A stretch of DNA of 13,596 nucleotides from Asterionellopsis glacialis (GCA_014885115.2 WKLE02002139.1:1-13596), one strand, 5' to 3'. Shown: positions 1 through 9,579, numbered from the stretch's first letter. Numbers and translations: made by a program. The notes: generated by a model not told the origin, from the letters alone.

Positions 1-25
1 ACACACACACACACACACACACACA
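1..25. repeat. (AC)n microsatellite, cut by window start
   Basis: Pure alternating A and C for 25 bases from the first base. The true length is unknown because the repeat probably continues to the left of the window. Confidence 0.95.
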
Positions 26-2173
26 AACTGAAAAAACATATTAAAAATGACCCTTAGTATAAATCTCAATTATAGAGCATCACAAGAATTATAATCCATA
101 AAGTATATAGGGGATAGAAAAAATGGCCTTGGAGAAAAATCAAATTAAAAAGTGACCTGTAGAGTAGTACATGAAAAATTATGATCAAAAGCAGTTTCAC
201 AGACCATCTTGTATAAAGCACTCTAGTAGTAGTATATATCTCAAATAGAACAACCTAGACCACCACTACAGTTCATTAAACAATATTTAGGATTCTTGTA
301 TAAAAACAACAAGTGCTTTAAGGATGACAGACTTTAGAAAGTTACATGATGTATTACTACCCAAAGTGTTCAGCAGTAAATTACTTGTTTAAAATCTGGT
401 TTTTTTAAGTCCATCATTTTTGAAAATGTGGTATTCAAAGAACCATTATATCTGGTGGGCCCAAATGAACAGGAATAGTCATTATTCTTTGACACAGAGT
501 TGTTCTTGATAGAAAATGGAAAAGGTGATGATCATGTAGATGAAATTGGCAGGGCTGCCTGCTAAGATTCTGTTGTGGTTGAGTGAGGACACATATTTGG
601 AATTAGCAAAGAGGGCTCTGGTTTTTGCTTTGTTATATTATCAATAATCATTTTGATCATGATGAAAGAGAAAGGGTTTCTGTTGTTATGGTGAAGCCTG
701 TCAGAAACCAAAAGAGAATGATGTTCAATCTCTAAATGTATAATGAGAAAAGAAGTTGCACAAGCTGCTACTAAAATAGCATGTGAGGAATCTGTTTACA
801 TGAGTTTGGATACTGTATATTCTTAGATGATTATTGTTGAAAAAAATACCAGAGATTATATATAGAGCAGCTAACTTGGAAGAAGAAGAAGCAAGAACTC
901 ATTAGGAGAGCCCTTATTTAAAAAAATAATTACTAGTATCTCCTCCTCTAATGAGTATTGTTTCTTTAAATATCTTTTTGTTTAACATTCATGGCCAAAG
1001 GTGCTTGTTTTATTAGTTTTTACTAATTTCATGTTGTCATTGTGCAAGCGTGCTTTCTAATGCTATGCTTCATAGTTAAAGGTAGTGTACTACATACTGC
1101 ACATGCTCTGATTTATCCAAAAAAGTTCAAGAAAACAGTAGCATTATGAAAGAACAAATGTATCACAACTTAATAAATGAAAACCTTGTACTATTCTGGT
1201 ATAGGACTACTTACTGGTTTTTTTTACCACCAATTCTGCCAATCAAAGGACAGAGAAGTGATTCCAAGCAAAGACAGAAGCATAGCACCACTACAGGGGG
1301 AAATGATCTTACTGGGTTCCTTTTTTGGTTTAAAAAAACCTGACATAGGGGGGGCAAAGAAGAAGAGATAATTTGTCCATGGGTACTCTGACAACAATAT
1401 TTTTAATTGCCACTTTAGCAAAATTTATTTGTAAAGTTGCTGTATTTTAATGGCACTAAGAACTAACTAGTTTGAAGAACACATAACATGATTGGAGAGC
1501 CACCCAAGTTGCTTAGCTAGCATATCAGGTTTCCTCTACTGCTTTCAAAACAAGACATTCTTGTTATGCTAGTACATCATTCCAACTATCAAAGAAGGGA
1601 AGGGGGATGACTTTCTCATTCAATCACTGTCCATCTTGATAATACAGGCAAAGACAAGATAGATACAAGAACAACTGTTATGCAGTAAAGAATTGGAAAG
1701 AGAACAGCTCACAAAGTATTACAAAAAGGGGTGGTCTGTGAGCAATTTTATGAAATAGATGGAAATATTCATTTAAGAGGAGGGCAAGGATAAATTGAAA
1801 CATTGGCAAGTTGGCATGATTGATGGCAATGTATTAGAAGTCTTTATGATCACTTTTTAAATATGACAGGCAAATGCACATTTCCTTACTGAAGCTCATA
1901 TCTTAACCAAGAAGACAAGAGCAAGACAGTTGTTGATTCCAAACAAGTGTAGTAGTTACAAGATAGTAGTGGGAAATTTAATTTTTATCATGTTATACTT
2001 ACTGATCAGGAACATTCAGGATAATACAAAACACTACCTACAAGGGACACCCAGGATCCCTATATGGGGTGCCAGGGCAGGGATACAAGGGGAGGATATG
2101 TGTATATAACACAAAAAAATCAGAAGTGCAGAAACATTACAAGGCAAAATCACATCAGTTGCATCAGAATAGT

Positions 2174-2200
2174 AGGTCAGAGGTCAGAGGTCAGAGGTCT
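2174..2200 (+). repeat. Heptamer tandem repeat (AGGTCAG)~3.9
   Basis: Three exact copies of AGGTCAG at 2174, 2181 and 2188, followed by AGGTCT. A G-rich run follows at 2203-2211. This is a small tandem repeat with no evident function. Confidence 0.9.
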
Positions 2201-2372
2201 AAGGAGGGGGGATCTTCACTTGCATGTAAGAAAAATTACTATACTAAAAATGCAAAATAATTAAAATTACATCAAAGCTGCCATCACAACAAATCTCATG
2301 TAATAACACAACAAAGGATCTAACAGTTGTGTTGGGGAAAGCACACTATTTTTCTATTGTGATTAAAAAACA

Positions 2373-2391
2373 AAATCCCAAGGAGGGATTT
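2373..2391. repeat. Short perfect hairpin
   Basis: AAATCCC pairs with GGGATTT across a 5-nt loop. It is isolated, with no gene nearby, so it could be a chance hairpin. Confidence 0.5.
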
Positions 2392-3801
2392 CTCTCCCAT
2401 GCAAACCAGGAAAAGAATATAATTATCACCATAACTTATTGTCTACACATCCTCCTGTTCAGTTTTGTTGTTTAAACAATATTTCACCTTCACTACATCT
2501 TTGTTACCAGGAAAGAGAGTGCATGTACTGAATGATCTCATCATGATTGTGCCATCCTTGGGATAAAAGTTGTGAGATTTACTTTATGAAGTTATACAGA
2601 AGTGTTGGTGGTGGTGTATGATAGTGCTCTTAAAAATATGAGTGTAATCATTTTCAAAGAGAGAAAATTAATTATTGGGAGTTTATTCATTTTTTGTTTG
2701 AAACATATTAATGAAGTACCAGAGAATTAAAAATCTTGGGTGGGTATATGCAAAGATGTTGTTTGTTATAAATTTGGTTCCTCTCCTTTAATAATTTTTG
2801 TGGGGGTTGTTTATTTCACTTTTGGTGCCTTGTGTTACCTTAGCATTATCCTCTAAAAATATGAAAAACACATCAGGATATATCATTACTTTAGCAATCA
2901 GCACATCATAAATCCCATAACTTCATTGTTGTGCCTGCTCTTGTCCTCATTCCTTGACACATTTTTCTAACCAGGTAAAGTGATTTCTTGTCTGAACCAT
3001 TTTTCTGAACGTTTTGTACTTCTTGGGAACAAAATATAATGTTTTGCGTCCTTTCAGATAAAGCAAAAAAATTTGTAGATCATGCTATGATTAATATTTC
3101 CTTGATACCCTGTACCTGTCAACATCAGGGGTACCCTTGCAAAATATCTTATACAAATGCTACAGCATTTATCCAAGCATTAACATATCCAACAATAGCA
3201 ATAGTGTACGTTCCACATCCATAAACCCTTTTTTCAACAAAATTTTCTTCTGCCTAGGCAGGGAACAACATCTTCCTGTAAAAAACAATACATTAGTCAC
3301 ACTTTTTGTTGCAGCTACTTCCCACCAACAGAAAGAATAGTGCAAACAAGACAAATAAAAGATTCTTTAATAGTACTCATTGTTGACTGAAAGTATTATA
3401 TTACAAAAATGACAATTAATACCCTTGTATAATAGCTATTCCTTCTTATTATTTCTGTTCAAGAACTTATCCTCTGACTCAACAAAATTACTATCCTCCT
3501 ACCAAGAAATATCCCAAATAAAAGAAGCAACAGCATTCACTTGAGTCATTGTCAAAATTTCTCAAACTGACTAAAATAATCTTACAAAACTATGAAAAAT
3601 TATTTCATATTTATGACAAAATAATATTCTGGTACAAGATGGTTCCAAACAACATCATTATTTTTTACAATCCTTAAGTGAACCCATCAATTTTCCATTA
3701 ATTTATAAGGGAAGAATTAGCACATCATTGAGTGCTGCCAGATGTTCAAGAATGTAACATACAAATAAAGGGCTAGTGATGGTATTTATCCTGTTAGTGT
3801 C

Positions 3802-3826
3802 AGCAATACAAATAACATGTATTGCT
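3802..3826. repeat. Perfect 9-bp inverted repeat, 7-nt loop
   Basis: AGCAATACA is followed seven bases later by its exact reverse complement TGTATTGCT. It is isolated inside the CpG-poor non-coding region. It could be a remnant of a mobile-element end or chance, and no matching second element was found. Confidence 0.55.
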
Positions 3827-4848
3827 CATATTTGAAAGGTTTGTCCAGAAAGTGAGTTTGGAAAGAAGCAATGTTCTTGGAGAGGGCACAGGAGATATAT
3901 GATACTGCTCTAGTGCATAGTACTACCAATCAATGCTAGATGATGAAAAGGTCTTTTTTCTGGTAACTGCACAGTTATGAGTTTAAGGATGAAAAAAATT
4001 GTGTGACACCATTGATTGTCATATATGATGTGATTCAAGTCATGGTGTCTAATTTTCTTTATAGTTCCTGTCAGGCATGCCTTCTTTTTACTTTGTGGTA
4101 GCTAGTGTTATTAGTTGTTAGACTGCCATTTACTGCTTGTTAATTACAAATTCAGGTACCCTTTACCTGTTCCTACATTGTTACCACCCACAACCAGCAT
4201 GATTACCAACTGTTGTTGAAAGAAAAATATAACACCAATAAGGAAACAGGAGATTTATTTTTTCAAATTGGAAGTTGAGAACATGTATAGTCATAAAAGG
4301 AGCTGTTGCAGCAATGGTAGGAGAGAGAAGGGTTCTTCCACAAAATAACATTGAAGAACTGGTGGCAAGCCACCATAATCATATTTTTGGAATGACACTA
4401 GGTGTCCTCCACCATGTTGTTGTTGTTTATTTCAGTAGCAGTGCATAGTGGCTATTCAGAGGCTGCATGATTATGAATGAATAACACATCACAAAGCAAG
4501 AAAAAAGAAGGGGCAAAAAGAGATAGATATATATTTTGCCACTTGGTTAAGTTATGAGAGTAGTCAAGACCAACTTTTGATAGATGATGCTCTGTTGCAT
4601 AAAATGCCAGAAGGTGGTGAAAGTTCAGGGGGGAAATGACAACTATTTGTGCTACACAAGAGGAATTTACAAGAACACCATCACTATATAATAACAGAGT
4701 GGGTGTCATCCCATGCAACACCATGATGAGATTAATTACTGAAACAAAGATCTAACAAACCAGTTAAAAAATTCTACAAAAAGAAAATAGAAATTATAAA
4801 TCACCTAAACAATTATGGGACATAGTAGATGATCAATTATCAAATATG

Positions 4849-4915
4849 ACACCAACACCAACACTAACACCAACACCAACACCAACATCAACACCAACAC
4901 CAACACCAACACCAA
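4849..4915 (+). repeat. Hexanucleotide minisatellite (ACACCA)~11
   Basis: About eleven tandem copies of ACACCA over 67 bases, with two single-base variants (ACACTA and ACATCA). Read on the minus strand it would give alternating Gly-Val inside a 69-codon frame. That frame is a by-product of the repeat and not a gene. Confidence 0.95.
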
Positions 4916-5833
4916 TAAATTGCAATCTCTCATGGGCAGCTACTAATATATGATTTTGTTTAACCAAGGGAAGAAATAACATCAACAACAACTTCATAAA
5001 AAAACTCACAGAGCATGAAGAATTACCACTGTATTGCAGCATTTAGTAAACTTTGTATAGTAGCTAATATATAAAAGCTGTGTTTGGATGTACTAATATA
5101 TAATTCCTAATCTCACCCCCTGTCCTATTTTGTTTTTTTAAAATCACAGGGTACAACATCTATTAGCTACTCACACAAAAGTATTAGAAGACTTTGTTGA
5201 ACAAAAGCAATTAATAGGCACTTGCATTGATACTGCTTTTGAGAATAAATGGTTGGTCATGAGAAGTACTTTAACAAAAAATAGTTGATGTTGTAACAAA
5301 AAAGTACAGAAAGACACACAAGAGTGGTCTAAAAGAAAATCTTATTCCTTGCTATGTGTGCAATGCCATTCTGAGAAGAAGTTAGGTACGCTAGATAGCT
5401 ATTTTACTCCCATCAATGATCACCATAGTACTGTGGTGAAGAAAGTGAATGAAGACACAAGAACACTACTGAAAGAATATCTACTGGAACGGTAGGTTCG
5501 TACCTAGAACATCCACATCAGGGTAAAACACATTATTTCGTCGTGATATTACCATGGCAGAAGTTCATTTCATTTTTGAAAATCCACATCAACATACTGG
5601 AAAAGGATACCATACGACAAACTCAACTGCTAGTAGTAAGCAAAAAAAGGATCGTCCAGGAAAAAGAGGAAACAAAAACAACAACCATATATGCGAACAT
5701 GTTCATGTTGTCAAACAACGAAACCAGTGATCAATTTTCGAATAGTCAGCGTCGGAAATATGGTTCCTCTGCCAAGTGTAGAGAATGCTGTTAAAAAGAC
5801 GAGAACGATTGGTTGGGGTGAGTGATAGAAACG

Positions 5834-5855
5834 GGGTTGAGTGAGGGTTGAGTGA
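5834..5855 (+). repeat. 11-bp tandem duplication
   Basis: GGGTTGAGTGA occurs twice back to back, just upstream of the GA microsatellite. Confidence 0.9.
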
Positions 5856-5864
5856 GAGCACACG

Positions 5865-5866
<2 letters not shown>

Positions 5867-5920
<54 letters not shown>
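5867..5920 (+). repeat. (GA)27 microsatellite
   Basis: 54 uninterrupted bases of alternating G and A, equal to CT on the other strand. It creates artificial Arg-Glu and Ser-Leu frames on the two strands that should not be called genes. It sits close to the point where CpG density changes. Confidence 0.98.
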
Positions 5921-5921
<1 letters not shown>

Positions 5922-6189
5922 GAAAGTAAAACACACACTTACGTACACTCTAGAGAAAAACTACGTAGTATTTTACAAATGTCTGATGAAAGTACGACAG
6001 GATTTTGAAAATCGGGATCTAAAATCCAAAAAGATACCAACAATAAGTCTCAACTTACTAGTTTGAAAGAGCCTTTCCTGTAATCCTCAGTGATGCATAA
6101 TTTTTCGATTTTACCTAAGTGTTTTGAAAGAGTTCTTTTGCCTTTCACAAGAGCAAATACCATATGTACCTTCAGACTGTCAGAATTAT

Positions 6190-6912
6190 AGTGTTGTTCT
6201 GTTGTGATGAATGAATGGTACGGTGTACATTTGATGCAAATCTTTCTTGTTCTTTAGCGGCACACTGCATGTACTCGTACCGGAGCGGTGCAAGTACTTC
6301 CTATAAAAAGAATTCCAGAAGTGACATGCAATGCTTGAGATCGGATTAAATCATGTACTTTAGTGTGCAGACTATACGCAACGCAGAGTTTTGCAGAAAC
6401 TGAAGTTTGTACATGTCTATATTTCCCCCCCAATCACGCGACAAACAAACCAAGCATTGATCACTAGACATATCAGTATGGGATACGTACACTGCTAATT
6501 GCCAATGTAAAAAAGAATTCTTTGCTATTTGTCTTGCATGAATACGATGTCGTGCCCTCCATTATTGCTGGTACCGTTTGGTATTTTTCGTTTCTGTGAT
6601 TGAATTAAGGATGGTACGGTGTACACTTCATGACACGACTGTTCTTTGTTCCTTGTTCTTTGGCAACTCATGAACTCTATATAATTGTAAATGCCCCTCT
6701 GTCAAAAAGAATTCGAGATGTGACATGTTATATTTGAGATTGCATTGCCTTGGGTATTACTCTTATGTAAAGAATTCATCACAGTTCAAGTCAATGTTCT
6801 TTGATCATCGAACACTGATTTGTTTTGCTTGTCACACGATTAACCTCTATCGTGTTACAAAAAGAAAACGAAGAATACGAGAGTCACAGTACCGGTACAA
6901 TAAAAAGAATTC
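6190..6912 (+). repeat. Diverged ~400-bp tandem duplication
   Basis: Two related segments lie about 400 bp apart in the same order. ATGGTACGGTGTAC occurs at 6215 and 6611 (offset 396). CTTGTTCTTT occurs at 6246 and 6652 (offset 406). AAAAGAATTC occurs at 6306 and 6705 (offset 399). GTGACATG followed by TTGAGAT occurs at 6321 and 6720 (offset 399). Further AAAAGAATTC copies at 6511 and 6903 put this motif at steps of 205, 194 and 198 bp, suggesting a ~200-bp sub-unit. Sequence between the shared blocks has diverged, so the duplication is old. No ORF is carried by the unit. Confidence 0.75.
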
Positions 6913-7451
6913 ACAAGAAGGAAAAAAGTGTGGGAGGGCCAGATGTTGATCAAGATGTCGGGATATAGAATAATGATAATACAAGGTACTTTTTAGATCT
7001 TCTATTCTTTTCTTCAGAACCCAGAAGAAAGAAAGTCGCCAGCAAAGACACGATTGAAAACGTCGTCGCCATAGTTGTAGTATAGGACCTAGTCACAAGT
7101 CACAACGTATACAACGTTCGATCAAAAGACTATCATGAAGGACTAATTGCAATTTGTACAGCAATTTCAAAGGAAATCATAAGAAATTATAGAGTACCGC
7201 ATAAGCTGTAAACATTATTAAGGGAGTCAGGCAATTTAGATGGCATGCCGGACTACTGTTTGAACTCTGTAAAGTTCTACTGTACTAATTAAGTATTCTT
7301 ATCTGATCAAGTACTGAGTTTTAACATGATCTACTCATAGCGGAGAGCTAATGTGACACGACATTATCGTACTACACATAGTGTATGATACTAAATACTT
7401 ATCTCATTACTTTGGATAGTAAACCTAAAATTTCCAGAAAAGAATAATCAT

Positions 7452-8222
7452 TCATGTTACTATTTCGTTACCTGGCTTAAATCGTGTCACGTAAAGAATT
7501 CTTTCCCATTCATTGATTAACGGGGCGGTATGACTATAAAAGAGAACAATCGTGTCACAATTTAAATGAAGCTTTTTCATAGTTAGGCATTTCATGCCGG
7601 AACAAATTGATTTTACCATATTGACAGCACTGTTCAAAGTCAAACGATCTTTTTGTTGAATTTACTTAGCGTTCCATAAGGGCTTAAGTGATACCTCCTT
7701 AACTTGAAGTATTGTGTATAACAATATATATAGGGAATAAGTACCCAGCAATTCTTATATGTAGATGTGAAAATGATAAAGGTGTTTTTATTGATTAATA
7801 ATAGCAACCTCATTAAGTGTGAAACTCTTTCACTTTTCATGATAATACTTTTGGGTTGATTAAAAATGGTTTCTTCCTGTCCCATTCTTTACTACACGTA
7901 AAAGGACTTCTTCCTTTTTGATTCCATGGAGTACGTATCCTACGAGTATTTCATTACTTGTCGTATCGAGATCCCGTATTCTGTCCATCCTTGTACCCCT
8001 GTAAACCCTTGTACACTTAACTGAATGAGAAGACATCACTTCACGTGTCTTGAGAGGAATAAACTGACGTAAATGTCTTGTACATAAAATTGATTGGATG
8101 AGATCATAGATTGCATTTCTTCCAGCACTTCGTAGCGTAGGACTATGATTATGTAGGGTTATGTGTCGACGGCCATCTTGAAAAAACAGACAAAAAAATA
8201 AAATAGACTCTGCTTGGTCCAA
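7452..8222 (-). other. Chain of three overlapping small frames, doubtful
   Basis: Three minus-strand frames of 120, 81 and 63 codons (8222-7860, 7885-7640, 7643-7452) follow one another with short overlaps in different frames. The first opens with TTG, so a eukaryotic ATG start would shorten it. I recognise no domain, and the composition (many Ile, Leu, Lys and Tyr) is what random AT-rich DNA gives. A decayed or intron-interrupted gene divergent from the bZIP-PAS gene is possible, but chance is more likely. Confidence 0.12.
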
Positions 8223-8237
8223 TTACAAACTATAGTT

Positions 8238-8267
8238 AGTACCGTTACGTACAGTACCGTTACGTAT
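8238..8267 (+). repeat. 15-bp tandem repeat in promoter region
   Basis: AGTACCGTTACGTA(C/T) is present twice in tandem, at 8238-8252 and 8253-8267. Each copy contains the palindrome TACGTA. A third, degenerate copy (GTACCATTACGCACAGT) lies at 8364-8380. The copies are roughly 310-340 bp and 200 bp upstream of the predicted start codon, a reasonable place for a repeated transcription-factor site. Confidence 0.85.
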
Positions 8268-8348
8268 CTACACGAGCCCACAGCCCTTGTCAACTCTAAC
8301 TAACTACTCCTAGGTTAGAACCGTGCGATCCGTGTGGCTTGCTTGATA

Positions 8349-8399
8349 CCAATGTACGAGCTCGTACCATTACGCACAGTCTTGATACTATTTAAATTT
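8349..8399 (+). promoter_or_regulatory. Candidate core promoter of bZIP-PAS gene
   Basis: A CCAAT box at 8349-8353 is followed 35 bp later by a TATA-like stretch, TATTTAAATTTA (8388-8399). Downstream of this, up to the ATG at 8576, the sequence is A/C-rich and T-poor and contains no ATG, as expected of a 5' leader. The transcription start is inferred to lie near 8420-8430. The assignment rests on motif spacing only. Confidence 0.4.
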
Positions 8400-8408
8400 A
8401 TCCAGCAC

Positions 8409-8449
8409 TACCTGGTACGAAACCAGTTCCTCTAGAGTCCTACCAGGTA
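8409..8449 (+). repeat. 9-bp inverted repeat near 5' leader
   Basis: TACCTGGTA (8409-8417) and its exact reverse complement TACCAGGTA (8441-8449) are separated by 23 bases. It lies at or just after the inferred transcription start. It could be a paired operator site or, if transcribed, a leader stem-loop. The two arms share GGTAC with the upstream repeated elements. Confidence 0.5.
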
Positions 8450-8476
8450 CAAGACAAAGCGGAGATATCAAACCAC

Positions 8477-8516
8477 ACAGCGATAACAGCGACAACACGA
8501 TACACGTTCACAGCGA
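8477..8516 (+). repeat. Three ACAGCGA copies in 5' leader
   Basis: ACAGCGA occurs at 8477, 8486 and 8510, within 40 bases, 60-100 bases before the start codon. It may be a leader element or may only reflect the CA-rich composition. Confidence 0.45.
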
Positions 8517-8575
8517 AAGAATCAACAAACCAACGAAAGGAATAAAGGAACATATATTATATTCATAACAACACA

Positions 8576-8614
8576 ATGTCAGATATGTATGGAGATGCCT
8601 TTGAAGGCAGTGAG
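8576..8614 (+). CDS. First coding exon of bZIP-PAS factor
   Basis: Predicted exon 1 encodes MSDMYGDAFEGSE (13 codons) and ends at GAG before GTAAGA, a near-ideal 5' splice site. The start is favoured for four reasons. An in-frame TAA lies at 8543-8545. A is at position -3. No ATG occurs in the preceding ~220 bases. The exon ends in phase 0, which matches the phase of the next exon at 9729, where the protein continues GGDDDYGALGS in the same acidic, Gly-rich style. Without splicing, the frame meets TAG at 8645-8647. This exon is a prediction. A competing first exon exists at 9517-9579, and the two could be alternatives. Confidence 0.72.
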
Positions 8615-9156
8615 GTAAGAGGATTGAGAGTTGACACCATTGTGTAGATTTTTGGCCCAAAAATCATTTTGCGTTGTGTAGCGTGCGTTTTGTTCTGGGC
8701 AAGATGAATGACCCCCAAAGTTTTCATAATGTTGCTATTGAAATGGGAGATTTTCAATTCGTTTTCCATGAAAGAGAGAGGGAGGAAGGATTTGAGTTGC
8801 TTGTCAGAGGTCGCCAAAGATCATCATCTTTCTCCTTCGAAAAAGAACAATTTCCCCGGTTCCCATGGCGGTGGCCCCATACGCTGCGACACCGCGCTAG
8901 CCTTGCCTAGCAAGACTAATCCTACTGAAGCTCGTGTAGCAGACTACGTGTCTGTGGGGTTTTGCCTGCTGTCTTGCTCCGTCTGCCGTAGACTACGGCG
9001 GTGTCTCTCATACGAACCAGATGGAGCAGTCGCAGATTGTCCACCACAACGACAGACTCCGTCAGTCTCAGCAGCTGGTGGTGTCTTTTTAGCGTCTTCG
9101 GGAAACAGACAGCCTTTACTATTTTTATACTTATGGAGGACGCTTGACGAAATCAC

Positions 9157-9170
9157 CTATTGGCCAATAG
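9157..9170. promoter_or_regulatory. 14-bp CCAAT palindrome in intron 1
   Basis: CTATTGGCCAATAG is a perfect palindrome carrying a CCAAT box on each strand. CCAAT is the binding core of NF-Y in eukaryotes. Its place 71 bp before the CRE palindrome suggests a compact promoter or enhancer inside the intron. The sequence is certain and the role is inferred. Confidence 0.5.
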
Positions 9171-9214
9171 ATTACTTCGACAATACTTCAAAAAGTACTT
9201 TTCGGTACAACTGC

Positions 9215-9358
9215 CACCTGTTGGAGCGTCGATTGTGGTTTGATGACGTCATCATCATTTATGGATTTTTGTCCTATTTACCACCTGTTTTGGCCATCTG
9301 CTCGCCATCTGTTTTGGCATGTTTCCCACATCCGCAGAAACCTTGATGGAAACAGGTG
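9215..9358. promoter_or_regulatory. E-box cluster in intron 1
   Basis: CACCTG occurs at 9215-9220 and 9282-9287, and in reverse (CAGGTG) at 9353-9358. CATCTG occurs at 9295-9300 and 9306-9311. The block CTGTTTTGGC is repeated at 9285 and 9309. CANNTG is the general core bound by bHLH factors, a family diatoms have. The cluster surrounds the CRE palindrome. Confidence 0.35.
9241..9254. promoter_or_regulatory. Perfect CRE palindrome (bZIP site) in intron 1
   Basis: TGATGACGTCATCA is a perfect 14-bp palindrome with the full CRE core TGACGTCA at 9244-9251, the classic site of bZIP dimers. In the diatom Phaeodactylum, TGACGT-type CO2/cAMP-responsive elements are known, and a bZIP protein has been linked to them. 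The site lies inside a bZIP gene, so autoregulation is an obvious inference. Which factor binds cannot be read from the sequence. Confidence 0.6.
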
Positions 9359-9516
9359 TTGGCCTCTATGTAGCTGAAAAGAGAGGAGGAAAAAAAAGAA
9401 TTCCTTCAACCCTCTGACACGACAACTATTATTTCTCCCTCTCTTTTTCGCTGGTTTTGTGTGATTGATTGCCTTGTTATTACGCATATAAACTACCCAA
9501 AAACAAACACGACCTC

Positions 9517-9579
9517 ATGAATGAATACATGGAGAGACGACTCAACATGATGATCAATGATATCGAATGCGATAGTCTT
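9517..9579 (+). CDS. Possible alternative first exon
   Basis: An ATG at 9517 opens a 21-codon stretch (MNEYMERRLNMM, then INDIECDSL) that looks protein-like, and ends at a GTGCGT donor at 9580. Splicing to 9729 would remove a 149-nt intron and keep the frame, giving an alternative N-terminus. A TATA-like CATATAAA at 9485-9492 and the CCAAT, CRE and E-box sites at 9157-9358 could serve as its promoter. Against it, the base before the donor is T and not G, and the frame without splicing ends at TGA 9604-9606. It could also be a chance frame. Confidence 0.28.

Larger units (their letters stand above)
26..5388. other. Non-coding, CpG-depleted AT-rich region
   Basis: I see no gene here. The longest open frame is about 90 codons, on the minus strand at 4452-4724, and no reading frame shows a recognisable domain. 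The region is AT-rich with many A and T runs. Its striking property is loss of CpG: reading every base I find only four, at 1049, 3010, 3047 and 3209, and none between 3210 and 5388. GpC is common, so this is not simply low G+C. It also holds small repeats (listed separately) and a short inverted repeat CTCATTAG/CTAATGAG at 898-955. It may be old, methylated intergenic or transposon-derived DNA, but I recognise no transposon protein, long terminal repeat or terminal inverted repeat. Confidence 0.85.
5389..8230. other. CpG-containing intergenic region, no clear gene
   Basis: CpG returns at 5389 and is dense from 5490 on, about 31 in 5,521-6,540. Frames of 63-120 codons exist, but none has a recognisable domain. 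The small plus-strand frames at 5543-5794 and 6725-6949 look like chance. The region contains the GA microsatellite, an 11-bp tandem pair, a diverged ~400-bp tandem duplication and repeated TGACACGA octamers. A TGACGT half-CRE lies at 8065-8070 and a CACGTG G-box at 8042-8047, roughly 500 bp upstream of the predicted start codon. Part of it may be distal promoter of the bZIP-PAS gene. Confidence 0.7.

Noticed and set aside
2174..2200. AGGTCA direct repeats resembling nuclear-receptor sites
   Set aside because: Nuclear receptors are animal proteins, and the repeat is a simple 7-bp tandem with no gene near it.
4833..5042. Minus-strand Gly-Val repeat frame
   Set aside because: Produced by the ACACCA minisatellite. 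The non-repeat part has no coding character.
5485..5510. GGTTCG sequence resembling a tRNA T-arm
   Set aside because: No acceptor, D-arm or anticodon arm can be folded from the upstream 70 bases.
5703..6066. Ser-Leu and Arg-Glu repeat frames on both strands
   Set aside because: By-products of the (GA)27 microsatellite.
8230..8450. Dense GTAC sites suggesting a copper-response promoter
   Set aside because: That rule comes from green algae with SBP-type regulators. The GTAC density here is explained by the repeated 15-bp element.
8708..9346. 212-codon plus-strand frame starting at ATG
   Set aside because: It lies entirely inside the predicted intron, has no recognisable domain and has haphazard composition. 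It overlaps the CCAAT and CRE palindromes. Its length is explained by the locally higher G+C.
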